Counted from the first letter of the stretch, positions 8,185-18,193 are shown. The stretch is DNA of 64,000 bases from Maioricimonas rarisocia (GCF_007747795.1 NZ_CP036275.1:1974001-2038000), one strand, 5' to 3'. The notes: generated from the letters alone by a model not told the origin. Numbers and translations: made by a program.

Positions 8185-10498
8185 CAGGGTGCTGTCCCGG
8201 GGGGGATGTACCATTCTTCGCTGTCTGCCCGAACACTCGCCGGCGCTTCGTGCTGCTATCGAGGGAACATCTCCCGTTGCCTCCCGCCGGCTGCGCCGGC
8301 CCAGACAAGCAAGTTGTCCGTGCCACCCGGGCTGAGCTATCCCGGCACTGACGTACCGGGCTCGCCAGCCAGTGATGGCACGTGCAATGTCGTTTGGTGG
8401 TGCGTCACGGAGTCGACTGGTGTCGGGAGCGGTGTCCGGATTGGATCGTCGAAATGCGGTCCGCCGTGACACACCCTACATTGCTCGTGCCACCCGGTGA
8501 GTGGATAAGTGGGGCAGACATTCCTGTCTGCCTGAACCCCCGCTGGCGGTTCGTGCTGATCATGGGGGAACGTCCACCTGTTGCCTCGTGTCGGCTGCGC
8601 CGGCCCAGACAAGCAAGTTGTCCGTGCCACCCGGGCTGAGCTATCCCGGCACTGACGTACCGGGCTCGCCAGCCAGTGATGGCACGTGCAATGTGGTTTG
8701 ATGGTGCGTCACGGAGTCGACTGGTGTCGGGAGCGGTGTCCGGATTGGATCGTCGAAATGCGGTCCGCCGTGACACACCCTACATTGCTCGTGCCACCCG
8801 GTGAGTGGATAAGTGGGGCAGACATTCCTGTCTGCCTGAACACTCGCTGGCGGTTCGTGCTGGTATCAGGGGGAACATCATCCCGTTGCCTCCCCTCTGC
8901 TGCGCCGGCCCAGACAAGCAAGTTGTCCGGGCCACCCGGGCTGAGTCATCCCGGCACTGACGTACCGGGCTCGCCAGCCAGTGATGGCACGTGCAATGTG
9001 GTTTGATGGTGCGTCACGGGCGGAGGGGTGTGCGCAACTCGATCCCGGTGGAACATCCCTCGGAGGTGCCGTGACACACCCTACTTACTGAACACTCGCT
9101 GGCGCTTCGTGCTGGTATTGGGGGAACATCCTCCCGATGCCTCCCCCCGGCTGCGCCGGCCCAGACAAGCAAGTTGTCCGGGCCACCCGGGCTGAGTCAT
9201 CCCGGCACTGACGTACCGGGCTCGCCAGCCAGTGACTGCACGTACAATATTGTTTGATGGTGCGTCACGGAGTCGACTGGTGTCGGGAGCGGTGTCCGGA
9301 TTGGATCGTCGAAATGCGGTCCGCCGTGACACACCCTACATTGCTCGTGCCACCCGGTGAGTGGATAAGTGGGGCAGACATTCCTGTCTGCCTGAACACC
9401 CGCTGGCGGTTCGTGCTGATCGTGGGGGAACGTCCCCCTGTTGCCTCGTGTCGGCTGCGCCGGCCCAGACAAGCAAGTTGTCCGTGCCACCCGGGCTGAG
9501 CTATCCCGGCACTGACGTACCGGGCTCGCCAGCCAGTGATGGCACGTGCAATGTGGTTTGATGGTGCGTCACGGGCGGAGGGGGGTGCGGGATTCGTTCC
9601 CGTTTGGACATCTGTCGGTTGATGCCGTGACACACCCTACATTGCTCGTGCCACCCGGTGAGTGGATAAGTGGGGCAGACATTCCTGTCTGCCTGAACCC
9701 CCGCTGGCGGTTCGTGCTGCTAATCGGGGAACGTACTCCTGTTGCATCCTGTCGCTGCGCGACGCAGACAAGCAAGTTGTCTGGGCCACCCGGGCTGAGT
9801 CATCCCGGCACTGACGTACCGGGCTCGCCAGCCAGTGATGGCACGTGCAATGTCGTTTGGTGGTGCGTCACGGGCGGAGGGGTGTGCGGGATTCGTTCCC
9901 GTTTGGACATCTGTCGGTTGATGCCGTGACACACCCTACTTACTGAACGCTCGCTGGCGCTTCGTGCTGGTATTGGGGGAACATCCTCCCGATGCCTCCC
10001 CCCGGCTGCGCCGGCCCAGACAAGCAAGTTGTCCGGGCCACCCGGGCTGAGTCATCCCGGCACTGACGTACCGGGCTCGCCAGCCAGTGACTGCACGTAC
10101 AATATTGTTTGATGGTGCGTCACGGAGTCGACTGGTGTCGGGAGCGGTGTCCGGATTGGATCGTCGAAATGCGGTCCGCCGTGACACACCCTACATTGCT
10201 CGTGCCACCCGGTGAGTGGACAAGTGGGGCAGACATTCCTGTCTGCCTGAACACTCGTTGGCGCTTCGTGCTGGTATCGAGGGAACATCATCCCGTTGCC
10301 TCCCCCCGGCTGCGCCGGCCCAGACAAGCAAGTTGTCTGGGCCACCCGGGCTGAATTATGCCGGCACTTGCGTACCGGGCTCGCCAGCCAGTGATGGCAC
10401 GTGCAATGTCGTTTGGTGGTGCGTCACGGGCGGAGGGGTGTGCGGGATTCACGCGCAGTGGTCCGCCTCTCGGATGATGCCGTGACACACCCTACATT
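8184..10498. repeat. 2.3-kb higher-order array of palindromic repeats
   Basis: Eight long units start with CCGGGCTGAG at 8327, 8631, 8936, 9187, 9491, 9790, 10042 and 10346, giving periods of 304, 305, 251, 304, 299, 252 and 304 bp. Each unit contains a right-half element (GGTGCGTCACGG ... CCGTGACACACCCTAC). The 300-bp units also have a GGCAGACA-TTCC-TGTCTGCC hairpin, and nearly all have a CAGACAAGCAAGTTGTC hairpin. The block 8936-9490 recurs almost exactly at about 9790-10345, so multi-unit segments were duplicated. Short frames that read through, with recurrent peptides such as GRHSCLPE, are repeat translations. No protein gene is supported. Confidence 0.9.
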
Positions 10499-10549
10499 CC
10501 CGGCCCACGGGACGCGGCCGGTGGGCTTTTGTGACGACTGCAACGTCGC

Positions 10550-11770
10550 TCATCCTGTGGCTTTGAGGCGGGAAGTGGAACGGGAGGACTCGAGGCGCTT
10601 GCGGCACAGGCTGCGGGCGTCTGCGACCGGCAGGATCTCGCTCAGTCGTTTCTCGTCGCTGCGGAACCAGCCGAGGACGATCCGGACCGCATCCAGCTCG
10701 TCTTCCGGATGCGTTCCCTTCCCGCGATCGAACGCGGCTTCAAGGGCACTCAGGCAGCGACGGGCCGAGGCTTTCGAGTGCGGTGCGATCTCTGCCGCGA
10801 GAACGACGCCGCGGGAGATCAGCAGCCACTGTGTTTTTCCGTTTGCGGCCGGCAGCGGGTATACGAACTGCCCGGTGCGGGTTCCTTCGCGGAACAGCGA
10901 GAGGAGTTCGTTCAGCATGTTGAGGCTCTTGAACGTGTCGCGGAGGCGGGCGGCCCGCTCATAGTTCCGTTCGTTCGCCGCCTGCTGCATGGCGGCTTCG
11001 AGTTGCTGCAGCAGCGACAGTTCGCGTCCGTCGAGGAACGCCCGGGCGGCCGTGACGGCTGCGGTGTACTCGTCGCGGGAACAATTGCCGATGCAGGGGG
11101 CGTGGCAGGTGGACAGCTCCGACCGCAGGCAGCCGCCGCCGTTGTTCGTGTCGAACAGCGCCTGTTCTTCCCGGAAGCTGATGCGGACGTCGCTGCCGCA
11201 GTCCCGGAGGCGGAAGGTGTAGTTGAGTTCCTCCACGGCGGCCCGGACGCGGCGGTTGACGGGGATCGGTCCCCAGGCGTAGCGGCAGTTGCGGGCAGGA
11301 CGCTTCTGCACACGGAAATGAGGGGCATCGCCGGTGGCAAGGGTGACGTAGCCGGTCGGCGTCCGTTCCGGTTTGCCGAGCACGTTGTAGCGGGGGGAGA
11401 AGCGGCGGATCAGTTCCAGTTCGCGGAGGCGGGCAGTCAGTTCGTGGCCGGTCGGTTGCCAGAGGAGCGTATGAGCCCGGCTGCCGATACGGCGTTCCTT
11501 GCGTTCCTCTTCTCCGGTGGAGAAGTAGGTCTGCGTGCGGTCGCGCAGCTGAACGGACATGCCGACGTAGATGAGAGCCTGCTCGCAGTCGAGCATGCCG
11601 TAGACGCCCGGCATGGCGGGGCACTGCTCGCGGATCGACTTGCGAACCGTTGCCGGGTCGCTTGTCAGCGAAAGCTGCTGCTGGTCGAGCGGAACCGCGG
11701 AGTAGAGTGAATGTCCGAATTCGGTGAACGCGACCTGTTCGTCGAACAGCCGCCCTTCCCTGTTTTTCAT
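10550..11770 (-). CDS. UvrC-like GIY-YIG protein lacking the C-terminal nuclease half
   Basis: 406 aa from an ATG at 11770, set 6 bp from a GGAGG. The N-terminal part has the GIY-YIG nuclease signature (PGVYGMLD ... ALIYVGMS). The middle has a UvrC-type cysteine-rich patch (CLRSELSTCHAPCIGNC), then a UVR motif (QAANERNYERAARLRDTF). In UvrC these are followed by an RNase H-like endonuclease and helix-hairpin-helix domains; here the protein ends about 110 residues after the UVR motif without them. So it looks like a UvrC/Cho-type 3'-incision half, or a paralogue working beside full UvrC in nucleotide excision repair. No uvr gene is adjacent. Its stop lies about 50 bp from the right end of the repeat array. 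Confidence 0.8.
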   Translation of the reverse strand: MKNREGRLFDEQVAFTEFGHSLYSAVPLDQQQLSLTSDPATVRKSIREQCPAMPGVYGMLDCEQALIYVGMSVQLRDRTQTYFSTGEEERKERRIGSRAHTLLWQPTGHELTARLRELELIRRFSPRYNVLGKPERTPTGYVTLATGDAPHFRVQKRPARNCRYAWGPIPVNRRVRAAVEELNYTFRLRDCGSDVRISFREEQALFDTNNGGGCLRSELSTCHAPCIGNCSRDEYTAAVTAARAFLDGRELSLLQQLEAAMQQAANERNYERAARLRDTFKSLNMLNELLSLFREGTRTGQFVYPLPAANGKTQWLLISRGVVLAAEIAPHSKASARRCLSALEAAFDRGKGTHPEDELDAVRIVLGWFRSDEKRLSEILPVADARSLCRKRLESSRSTSRLKATG

Positions 11771-11950
11771 TGCTGCCTCCGTGCCGGCGCCCGCCGTCAA
11801 TCGCGTCCTCTCTTGTATGTCAGCGGTTGCGTGGGGACAAGCTGACGGGGAATTCCCGCGGGTCGGCGCACGCAACGAGCCCGGAGACAGATGCCCCCGG
11901 GCTCGTGGTCGACATTCAGGATTCAGCTCGCCGTCTGGCGAACCGGCAGG

Positions 11951-13300
11951 TCACACCGACCAGCCGTCGCGGTATTCGCGGCGGACGATGTGAGCGACTT
12001 CCGGAGCGTTCTTCGGCTCGAGCTTCTCGGCGTCCCACTCGATCTTCTTGCCTTCGCCATCGGCAGCGGCCCAGACGGCCAGATTGCCGAGGAGGATGGT
12101 TTCGGTGAGCGGTCCGGCGTAGTTCTCGAAGTTCGAGGTGGCACGCTTCCGTTCGCCGGTGATCGACTGGTGGAACTCGGTGAAGTGGCCGGGAGACTCT
12201 TCGTAGTCGAGGTCCGGCACTTCGTGCTCTCCTTCGGGCAGCAGCATCCAGTTCTCGCCGTAGTCGCCCCACGAGTAGAGCGTTCCCTTTTCGCAGACGA
12301 TGAGGGCACCACTCGGGCTGCGGCCGCTCTTCTTGAACTCGTCGAGTCCGAGCAGCAGATCCTTGGACGGCAGTTCGCCGCCGTCATACCACCAGACGTC
12401 GATGGCGGGGCGACCGTCGTCGGCGGGGAACTCGAACTTGATCTTCGAGGACTGCGGGTAGCTGTCCTTGTTGTGGCCGCTCGTCCAGGCCTGGATGGTG
12501 TCGGGGTTCTTCAGTCCCAGCGCCATGAAGGGCATGTTGAACGTGTGGCAGGCCATGTCGCCGAGAGCTCCGGTGCCGAAGTCCCACCAGCCGCGCCACG
12601 CGAACGGATGGTAGACGCCGTCGGCGTAGGGGCGTTCCGGTGCCGGGCCGAGCCAGAGGTCCCAGTTGAGGTTGGCGGGGACTTCGGACGGTTCGGGGCG
12701 GGCAACGCCCTGTTCCCAGACCGGGCGGTTGGTGAAGATGTGCGCGGCCTGAATCGTGCCCAGGTGACCGGACTGCAGCAGGGCGGCTGCCTTGCGGAGA
12801 CCGCCGTACGAGGTGCCCTGGTTGCCCATCATGGTGGGAACGTTCATCTCGCGGGCGATGTTCTGCAGCTCGCGGGCTTCCCAGACGCTGTGGGTGAGGG
12901 GCTTCTGGCAGAAGCAGGCCAGGCCCATCTTCATGGCCGTTGCGGCGGCGAGGTAGTGATGATGGTCGGGCGTCGAGACGGTGACCGCGTCGATCTTACC
13001 TTCCATCTTGTCGAGCATTTCGCGGTAGTCGTGGAAGGTTTCCGGCGACTTGAACCGCGGGTTCTTGGCGGCCTTCTGCAGCTTGGCATCATCGACATCG
13101 CAGATCGCGACAACGTCGCCATGCTTGGCGGCATCGCCAGAGTCACTGCGGCCCTTGCCGTCGACACCGATGCAGGCGTAGCGAACGCGTTCGTTGGCCG
13201 ACTTTTCCTGCGTCCAGGCCGGTTTGGCGTTCACGAAGACGGCCGCACCGATTGCGGTCGACGTCTTCAGGAAGTCACGACGTGATGAGTGTGGGGCCAT
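11951..13300 (-). CDS. Tat-exported Gfo/Idh/MocA family oxidoreductase
   Basis: 449 aa from an ATG at 13300 preceded by AAAGGA. The N-terminus SSRRDFLKTSTAIGAAVF has a twin-arginine signal (SRRDFLK), so the folded protein is probably exported with its bound cofactor. The Rossmann region (RYACIGVDGKGRSD) and the CQKPLTH variant of the EKP motif identify the family. The C-terminal portion has the HPFAWRGWWDFGTGALGDM signature common in planctomycete and Bacteroidota members of this group. These are thought to act on sugars released from polysaccharides; the substrate is unknown. It is 142 bp downstream of the LRR lipoprotein gene start side and shares its strand, but the gap gives no proof of an operon. 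Confidence 0.88.
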   Translation of the reverse strand: MAPHSSRRDFLKTSTAIGAAVFVNAKPAWTQEKSANERVRYACIGVDGKGRSDSGDAAKHGDVVAICDVDDAKLQKAAKNPRFKSPETFHDYREMLDKMEGKIDAVTVSTPDHHHYLAAATAMKMGLACFCQKPLTHSVWEARELQNIAREMNVPTMMGNQGTSYGGLRKAAALLQSGHLGTIQAAHIFTNRPVWEQGVARPEPSEVPANLNWDLWLGPAPERPYADGVYHPFAWRGWWDFGTGALGDMACHTFNMPFMALGLKNPDTIQAWTSGHNKDSYPQSSKIKFEFPADDGRPAIDVWWYDGGELPSKDLLLGLDEFKKSGRSPSGALIVCEKGTLYSWGDYGENWMLLPEGEHEVPDLDYEESPGHFTEFHQSITGERKRATSNFENYAGPLTETILLGNLAVWAAADGEGKKIEWDAEKLEPKNAPEVAHIVRREYRDGWSV

Positions 13301-13442
13301 CGTTGCGTCCTTTATTTCCAGGTGGCAATCGTTCCGCCGCGAGGGACGGGACCTCAATCAAAGTGAGTAACGGAAACAACCAACGTAAACGGGAGAACCT
13401 CCGCGGGCAATACTTCGGGAGCAAACCTCAGTGGTGCACTGT

Positions 13443-14750
13443 TCAGTTCTGCACGGTGCAGTCGGGATGGGACTCACGGAACTCGGCAATCGCATCGGCG
13501 GAGACCGTGCGGACGTTGCCGACGTCGAGGTATTCGAGATTCTCGAGGGGTGCGAGAATGGCGAACGTCTCGTCGGTGATCCGGGTTTCGGCGAGCACGA
13601 GCTTCTCGAGGTTCTTCAGGGCCTGCAGGTGGGCGACCCCTTCGTCGCTGATGTCACAGGCTTCGAGATTCAGCTCGCGCAGTTTTTCGAGCTGCGCCAC
13701 GTGTTCGAGGCCGGCGTCCGTGATGTAGGTCAGCCAGAGTGTGAGAATCTCGATGTTTTTGAACGGCACGAGGTTGGCGAGCCCGTCGTCATCCACGAAG
13801 GTCTCGTGCAGGTTGAGTCGCCAGAGCGAGTCCTGCGCGGCTTCGAGGTGCGTCAGGCCGCTGCCGGTCACCGCGGTGTTTCGCAGATTGATATCGCGCA
13901 GTTTCGACATGCCCGAGAGGTGAGCCAGCCCGTCATCATCGACGAGCGTTCCCATGAGGTTGATCTCATCCAGATCGGACAATCCGGAGAGTTTCGCCAG
14001 CCCGTCATTGGAAATCGGGATGTCTTCGAGGGCCACGCCCCGCAGTCGGGGGAGTTCTGCGATGAAGGCCATTCCCTCATCGGTCACCGAGCAGAGGCGG
14101 AGCTTGAGGCGTTCGAGACGGCTCAGGTCAGTCAGCTTGGCCAGGCCGGCATCGGTGATTTTGTTGCAGCCACGCAGGTCGAGGACCCGCAGCTTTTCCA
14201 TTTTGCCGACGTGATCCATGCCGGCATCGGTGATGCTCGATGAGTTGTAAAGAAGCAGCAACTGCTCGAGGGCCGGGTGACCGACCATATGGGCCAGTCC
14301 TTCGTCGTTGATGTTTCCACAGCGTCGAAGGTTGAGCTTCTTCAGCCGGGGAAGGTCCTGCATCACCTTCAGGCCGTCGTTAGTGACTGTCGAGTTCTCG
14401 AGATTCAGATCGGCCAGAAACGGAAGTCCCGTGAGTAGTTCGAGATGCTCGTCGCCGAAGGGGGCTTCGGAGCAGTCGACGGCAATAACGCGGCCGTTGC
14501 TGCTTTTGCGGACCCGGCACCGCATCGCTTCGAGCTTGGCGATGGCCTCGGCGTCGTCTTCGGAGACGGCGGCGGGCTGCGGCTTCGCATCGGCAGCGGC
14601 CGGTGATTCGGTCGTTTCCGGAGCGGTGACCGCCGCATCGTCGGTCGCGGGATCATCGTTATTCGTTTCCGGCGACTGCGGACAGCCTGTCAGGATCATC
14701 AGGCAGATTGCCAGGCCCAGCTGGGGCCATGCGCGCTTCAACACCGTCAC
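13443..14750 (-). CDS. Leucine-rich-repeat lipoprotein (cysteine-containing LRR type)
   Basis: 435 aa. The N-terminus MTVLKRAWPQLGLAICLM ends in the lipobox LTGC, so the mature protein is probably anchored by lipidation at that cysteine. An acidic, Ala/Thr/Glu-rich linker of about 50 residues follows, then roughly a dozen LRRs of about 24 residues with the form LxxLxLxxCxxITDxGLAxL (for example VLDLRGCNKITDAGLAKL). This is the cysteine-containing (RNI/AMN1-like) subtype frequent in Planctomycetes. It is a likely protein-interaction surface in the periplasm or cell envelope; partner unknown. The repeats are intact with no frameshift. Confidence 0.88.
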   Translation of the reverse strand: MTVLKRAWPQLGLAICLMILTGCPQSPETNNDDPATDDAAVTAPETTESPAAADAKPQPAAVSEDDAEAIAKLEAMRCRVRKSSNGRVIAVDCSEAPFGDEHLELLTGLPFLADLNLENSTVTNDGLKVMQDLPRLKKLNLRRCGNINDEGLAHMVGHPALEQLLLLYNSSSITDAGMDHVGKMEKLRVLDLRGCNKITDAGLAKLTDLSRLERLKLRLCSVTDEGMAFIAELPRLRGVALEDIPISNDGLAKLSGLSDLDEINLMGTLVDDDGLAHLSGMSKLRDINLRNTAVTGSGLTHLEAAQDSLWRLNLHETFVDDDGLANLVPFKNIEILTLWLTYITDAGLEHVAQLEKLRELNLEACDISDEGVAHLQALKNLEKLVLAETRITDETFAILAPLENLEYLDVGNVRTVSADAIAEFRESHPDCTVQN

Positions 14751-15177
14751 ATTCCTTGCGGAGGGCAGGTCGAGGGAGAGAAATCTTCAGGATTTCATGA
14801 TATCAGGCGGCCCCTGAAGCGACTACCTTGTGGGCGAAGCGTCAACTGTCCGGTGGCGAGGAGTGGTCTGGAAGCCGTTGCTCGCCGGAAAGTTACGATT
14901 CGTCGACGGCTCCCGGGAGGGGGGCTGGTGTGTTTGGCGATCGGGGATTTTCCGGAGAAAGCGACAAGAAATCCACGAATCGGCCGAACCAAGACGTAGT
15001 TGAGGGGGTCACAGGCGTAGAGCATGGTGTGTCTCGTCTGCCACGGCGTCGCGTCAGTGACCTCGCCCGGCGGGCGTTTTACGACTATCTTTGACTTGGC
15101 TCTCATCAAGGGGATCAGGGCCACCCATCATTTGAGTTTCTCTGGAGGCTGCAGCGAGAGCTGCAGGAGGTGCTGCG
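14751..15177. other. Intergenic region, no feature recognised
   Basis: About 430 bp upstream of the LRR lipoprotein gene and of the small open frame at 15178. It presumably contains their divergent promoters, but no clear -35/-10, operator or riboswitch is visible. No copies of the intergenic repeat families were found here. Confidence 0.4.
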
Positions 15178-15528
15178 ATGTTGAATCTGAGCACGATCAA
15201 CGGCACGGGCTGTTTCGACGTCACCGTCTGCGAGACGGTTGCTCGTCGTGTTGCCGGTTGCGGTCGTCTCCATCGCACCTCCGCGAACTGGATGCGCCTC
15301 GAGAAACGGCTACGGCGGCGCGACCGCCTGGCGGACCTGGACGGAGGCATTTCGGCCTCGCAAATGGCGTCGGTAGTACCGTCGTACCCATCGGTACGGC
15401 CACCGGTACAGCCCGACGTCGTAACGCGGTGTCAGGTCGCAAATTGCGACTTGTTTACCGCGGCTGCGACCGAGCCCCCGGCCCGCGCGTGGGCATCGTT
15501 GGTCATCGGGACCGCGGTGTCGGCCTGA
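15178..15528 (+). CDS. Possible small protein, 116 aa, unknown
   Basis: The main support is a near-ideal ribosome binding site: GCAGGAGGTGCTGCG directly before the ATG at 15178. The product begins MLNLSTINGTGCFDVTVCE and is basic in the middle (MRLEKRLRRRDRLADLD), with a Pro/Val-rich stretch and an Ala-rich C-terminus. No domain, signal peptide or membrane segment is recognised, and several overlapping frames are also open, so it may be chance. It lies 278 bp upstream of the ECF sigma factor gene in the same direction. Confidence 0.35.
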   Translation: MLNLSTINGTGCFDVTVCETVARRVAGCGRLHRTSANWMRLEKRLRRRDRLADLDGGISASQMASVVPSYPSVRPPVQPDVVTRCQVANCDLFTAAATEPPARAWASLVIGTAVSA

Positions 15529-15806
15529 GTGCACCTCGGACTGCCTGAGGGTAGATCCAGAGGGAATCGCATGGCCCGCAAGTGCGGCGCGATGACGTCA
15601 GCGTGACAGCCCGGTCGGCTTGTGCCGGCTGCTGCCCTGTTCCGGTTGACGCCCATCGACCGTCTTTTGCGACGAACACGACGCGATCAGGTTGGCTGGT
15701 GACAGCAGACCCGCGGCATTCGTGCGCCAAACGGTGCGCGATCGTCTGCGGGGACGAGTCACCGCCACGACAATCCCCCGTGAATGATGCGGTTGAGAGA
15801 CTCCCC

Positions 15807-16358
15807 ATGGATGAAATGCGAATTGAATCGCTTGTAATCAAGGCTCAGAACGGTGACCGGGCCGCCTTCGATGAACTGATGGCGGAATTCGAGTCGACCG
15901 TCTACGTGATCGTGCTGCGTCGACTGCGAGAGCATGCCGAAGCGTCGGAAGTGACCCAGGAAGTCTTTCTGCGGGCGCTCCGGAAGCTGCCGCAACTGCG
16001 GGAGCCGCGTCGGTTCGTCGGCTGGCTCAAGCGGATCGCCGTCCGGATGTCGATCAACCGGGCGCTGCGGCGGCCGCGTGAGACGATGCAGGCGCCGGAA
16101 ACCTTCGACCTGGTCCAGATGTCGCGGGACGTGCCGCTCGATCGGCTGCTCCGTGACGAACGGGCGCGGCAGGTTCGGGGCGGACTGGCGAAGCTGCGTC
16201 CGGACGATCGGGAAACGCTGCTGGCGTTCTACTTCGAAGGCCAGTCGCTCAAGGAAATGAGCGACCGGTTCCGGAGCCCGGTTGGTACGATCAAGCGGCG
16301 GCTGCACACCGCGCGGCACCGGCTGAAGGAAGCTCTCGGCGACCTGCAGCCGGCCTGA
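15807..16358 (+). CDS. ECF-family RNA polymerase sigma factor
   Basis: 183 aa from an ATG at 15807, preceded by GAGAG. Region 2 is visible from about residue 14 (GDRAAFDELMAEF, then EVTQEVFLRALRKL), which in this family binds the -10 element. Region 4 runs over the last 55 residues (LAKLRPDDRETLLAFYFEG, then LKEMSDRF and GTIKRRLHTARHRLKEAL), a helix-turn-helix that recognises -35. There is no region 3 or 1.1, as usual for ECF sigmas. No anti-sigma gene follows; a terminator comes 46 bp after the stop. Its regulon and trigger are unknown. The exact start is uncertain because the frame is open upstream to 15582. Confidence 0.9.
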   Translation: MDEMRIESLVIKAQNGDRAAFDELMAEFESTVYVIVLRRLREHAEASEVTQEVFLRALRKLPQLREPRRFVGWLKRIAVRMSINRALRRPRETMQAPETFDLVQMSRDVPLDRLLRDERARQVRGGLAKLRPDDRETLLAFYFEGQSLKEMSDRFRSPVGTIKRRLHTARHRLKEALGDLQPA

Positions 16359-16404
16359 GGCATGGTGTGCAAAGCCAGTCGTCAATCTGCTGTCCGTGTG
16401 AAGA

Positions 16405-16441
16405 CCGGCAGTTCCCGTTGGGGGCTGCCGGCTGTTTTTTT
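16405..16441 (+). terminator. Rho-independent terminator after the sigma factor gene
   Basis: Stem CCGGCAG ... CTGCCGG with a 13-base loop, followed by CTGTTTTTTT. It lies 46 bp downstream of the sigma factor stop codon. Confidence 0.85.
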
Positions 16442-16705
16442 GCGCGGGTGAAGCAGGGCCAACGCGGAAATCTCTGCGGATTGTTTCAGGATTTCGGGAA
16501 GATTTTATGTGTTGGTGCGTTAGTCCGTTAGGATCGGCGATGAGGCGACCGCCCGGTATGCGCTCTGGGTGTTTCCGGCGGTTGCGGGCCCTTCGACAGA
16601 GCCAGACGGGCGGCGTACGTGCCCGTCGCTCCCGATCAATGATGGTCTGCCTTCCTGCAAGTCACCGCAGGCACGATGGGATCCCCCACTGCCCCGAGGA
16701 GCCGA

Positions 16706-18067
16706 ATGATGCGAAAACCTCTCGCCTGGCTGATGATGATCGGATGCCTGAGCGCAATCCCCGCTGTTGCGTCGGCACAGAACCCCTCTCCGGAACCTCC
16801 CGGCGGTGCTCCTCCCGCCGCAGCGCCGCCGGCAGCGGCCCCGGCCGGGAACGCCACGCCGGCACCCGGGACTCCGCCCGCAGCACAGACGCCGCCAGCC
16901 GCGGCACCGGCGGCGGATGGCGCGGCGGCCCAACCGGCTCCCGCGACCCCACCAGGAGACCTGCCGGCTGATTCGCCTGCCGGTGGACAGCCGGCCCCCG
17001 CAACGCCGGCCGACCCGCAGAATGTCGAGGTCGTCAAGCAGAACGGCCCCGGTGGACAACTGCAGATTGAAGAGCATGTCTTCAAGGATGCGGCCGGCAA
17101 GAGCATCAAGCACGGCAAATTCACGCAGTACTTTCCCGATGGCCGCGTGCTCGCCACCGGTGATTTCGTGCAGGGGCAGCGTCACGGCAAGTGGACGAAG
17201 TGGGTGGGAGTTGGCGAAAGCCGGCTGTACGCCAGCCCGATCTACGGCGGTTATCCGGGGCCCTTCTTCACCGAAGCACACTTCAAGCTGGGCGTTCTCC
17301 ACGGTCCGTGGATCGTCTACGACGCCCGCAAGCAGAAGATGAGCGAATGGCACTTTCAGGACGGCGTCCAGCATGGTCCGTGGATATGGTACTACCCGAA
17401 CGGCGCGAAGCATCGTGAATCGACGTATGTCGGCGGCGTGCTGCATGGCCATGTCATCGACTTCCTGCCGAATGGCCAGATCCGCAGCAAGGTCGAGTAT
17501 TTCGACGGCCGCCGGAAGTATCTGCGGACCTACGGATACGGCTACGGTCGCAAGCAGGCCGAAGGCTGGTACCTCGAGCCGCTCGAAAAGACGAAGACGA
17601 AGTACGACTGGTGGACGAGCTTCGGCGAGACTGTGGTCGTCGGTGTCGAAGGAAAGCCGGCCAAACATGGCGAGTGGAAGTGGTGGCATCCCGGTGGTCA
17701 GGTCTCGGTGAAGGGGCACTACCACCTCGATCAGCCGATTGGTCGCTGGACCTGGCTTCAGCAGGATGGAAGCGTGCAGAAGACGCAAGACTTCACGGTT
17801 GAAGGGGTGGAGCCGCCGGCCGTCGTCGACGGGAATGCCCAGCCAGCCGCGGGGCAGCCCGCTGCCGGTCAGCCTGCTGCGGGACAACCTGCTGCGGGAC
17901 AGCCTGCTGCGGGACAACCTGCTGCCGGTCAGCCCGCACCTGCCGCAGGAACACCACCTGCCGGGACACCTGCGGGAACGCCTCCTGCAGCCAATCCGCC
18001 GGCCGCAGCACCGCCTGCAGCAAATCCGCCGGCGAACGCACCTGTCCCGTCGGGACCGGACGTCTGA
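16706..18067 (+). CDS. Secreted MORN-repeat protein with Pro/Ala-rich linkers
   Basis: 453 aa; GAGGAG precedes tandem ATG codons at 16706 and 16709. A signal peptide (MMRKPLAWLMMIGCLSAI ... ASA) is followed by about 85 residues rich in Pro, Ala and Gly. The core holds MORN-type (toxin/antitoxin YwqK-like) repeats marked by HGKFTQYFPDGR, QRHGKWTKW, HGPWIVYD and HGPWIWYYPNGAK. The C-terminus is again low complexity, with six PAAGQ units and then PPAAN-type repeats. Such MORN repeats make beta-sheet scaffolds in cell-envelope proteins; a specific role is not known. Proline-rich ends may cross a wall layer or bind other proteins, but that is inference. Confidence 0.85.
   Translation: MMRKPLAWLMMIGCLSAIPAVASAQNPSPEPPGGAPPAAAPPAAAPAGNATPAPGTPPAAQTPPAAAPAADGAAAQPAPATPPGDLPADSPAGGQPAPATPADPQNVEVVKQNGPGGQLQIEEHVFKDAAGKSIKHGKFTQYFPDGRVLATGDFVQGQRHGKWTKWVGVGESRLYASPIYGGYPGPFFTEAHFKLGVLHGPWIVYDARKQKMSEWHFQDGVQHGPWIWYYPNGAKHRESTYVGGVLHGHVIDFLPNGQIRSKVEYFDGRRKYLRTYGYGYGRKQAEGWYLEPLEKTKTKYDWWTSFGETVVVGVEGKPAKHGEWKWWHPGGQVSVKGHYHLDQPIGRWTWLQQDGSVQKTQDFTVEGVEPPAVVDGNAQPAAGQPAAGQPAAGQPAAGQPAAGQPAAGQPAPAAGTPPAGTPAGTPPAANPPAAAPPAANPPANAPVPSGPDV
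17843..17932 (+). repeat. In-frame 15-bp tandem repeat in the MORN protein gene
   Basis: Six copies of a 15-bp unit coding PAAGQ. Adjacent units differ only at a few third positions (GCTGCGGGACAA, GCTGCCGGTCAG), a pattern of recent slippage expansion. Copy number is likely to vary between strains. Confidence 0.85.
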
Positions 18068-18193
18068 TCGTCTGGCGACGCGGATCGGCGTCATCACTGC
18101 ATCACCACCGTTCGGGGCCGGACCGACTTTGCGGCCCGGTCCCGGACGTGTTTTCTTTCCGGATGCACTCGCTGACGTGTGAGGTCAACCTTC

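Noticed and set aside
8205-10485. Many short open frames giving similar peptides (with GRHSCLPE or TAFRRSNPDT motifs)
   Set aside because: They follow the repeats in all frames, have no ribosome binding sites and change with each unit; they are translations of non-coding repeats.
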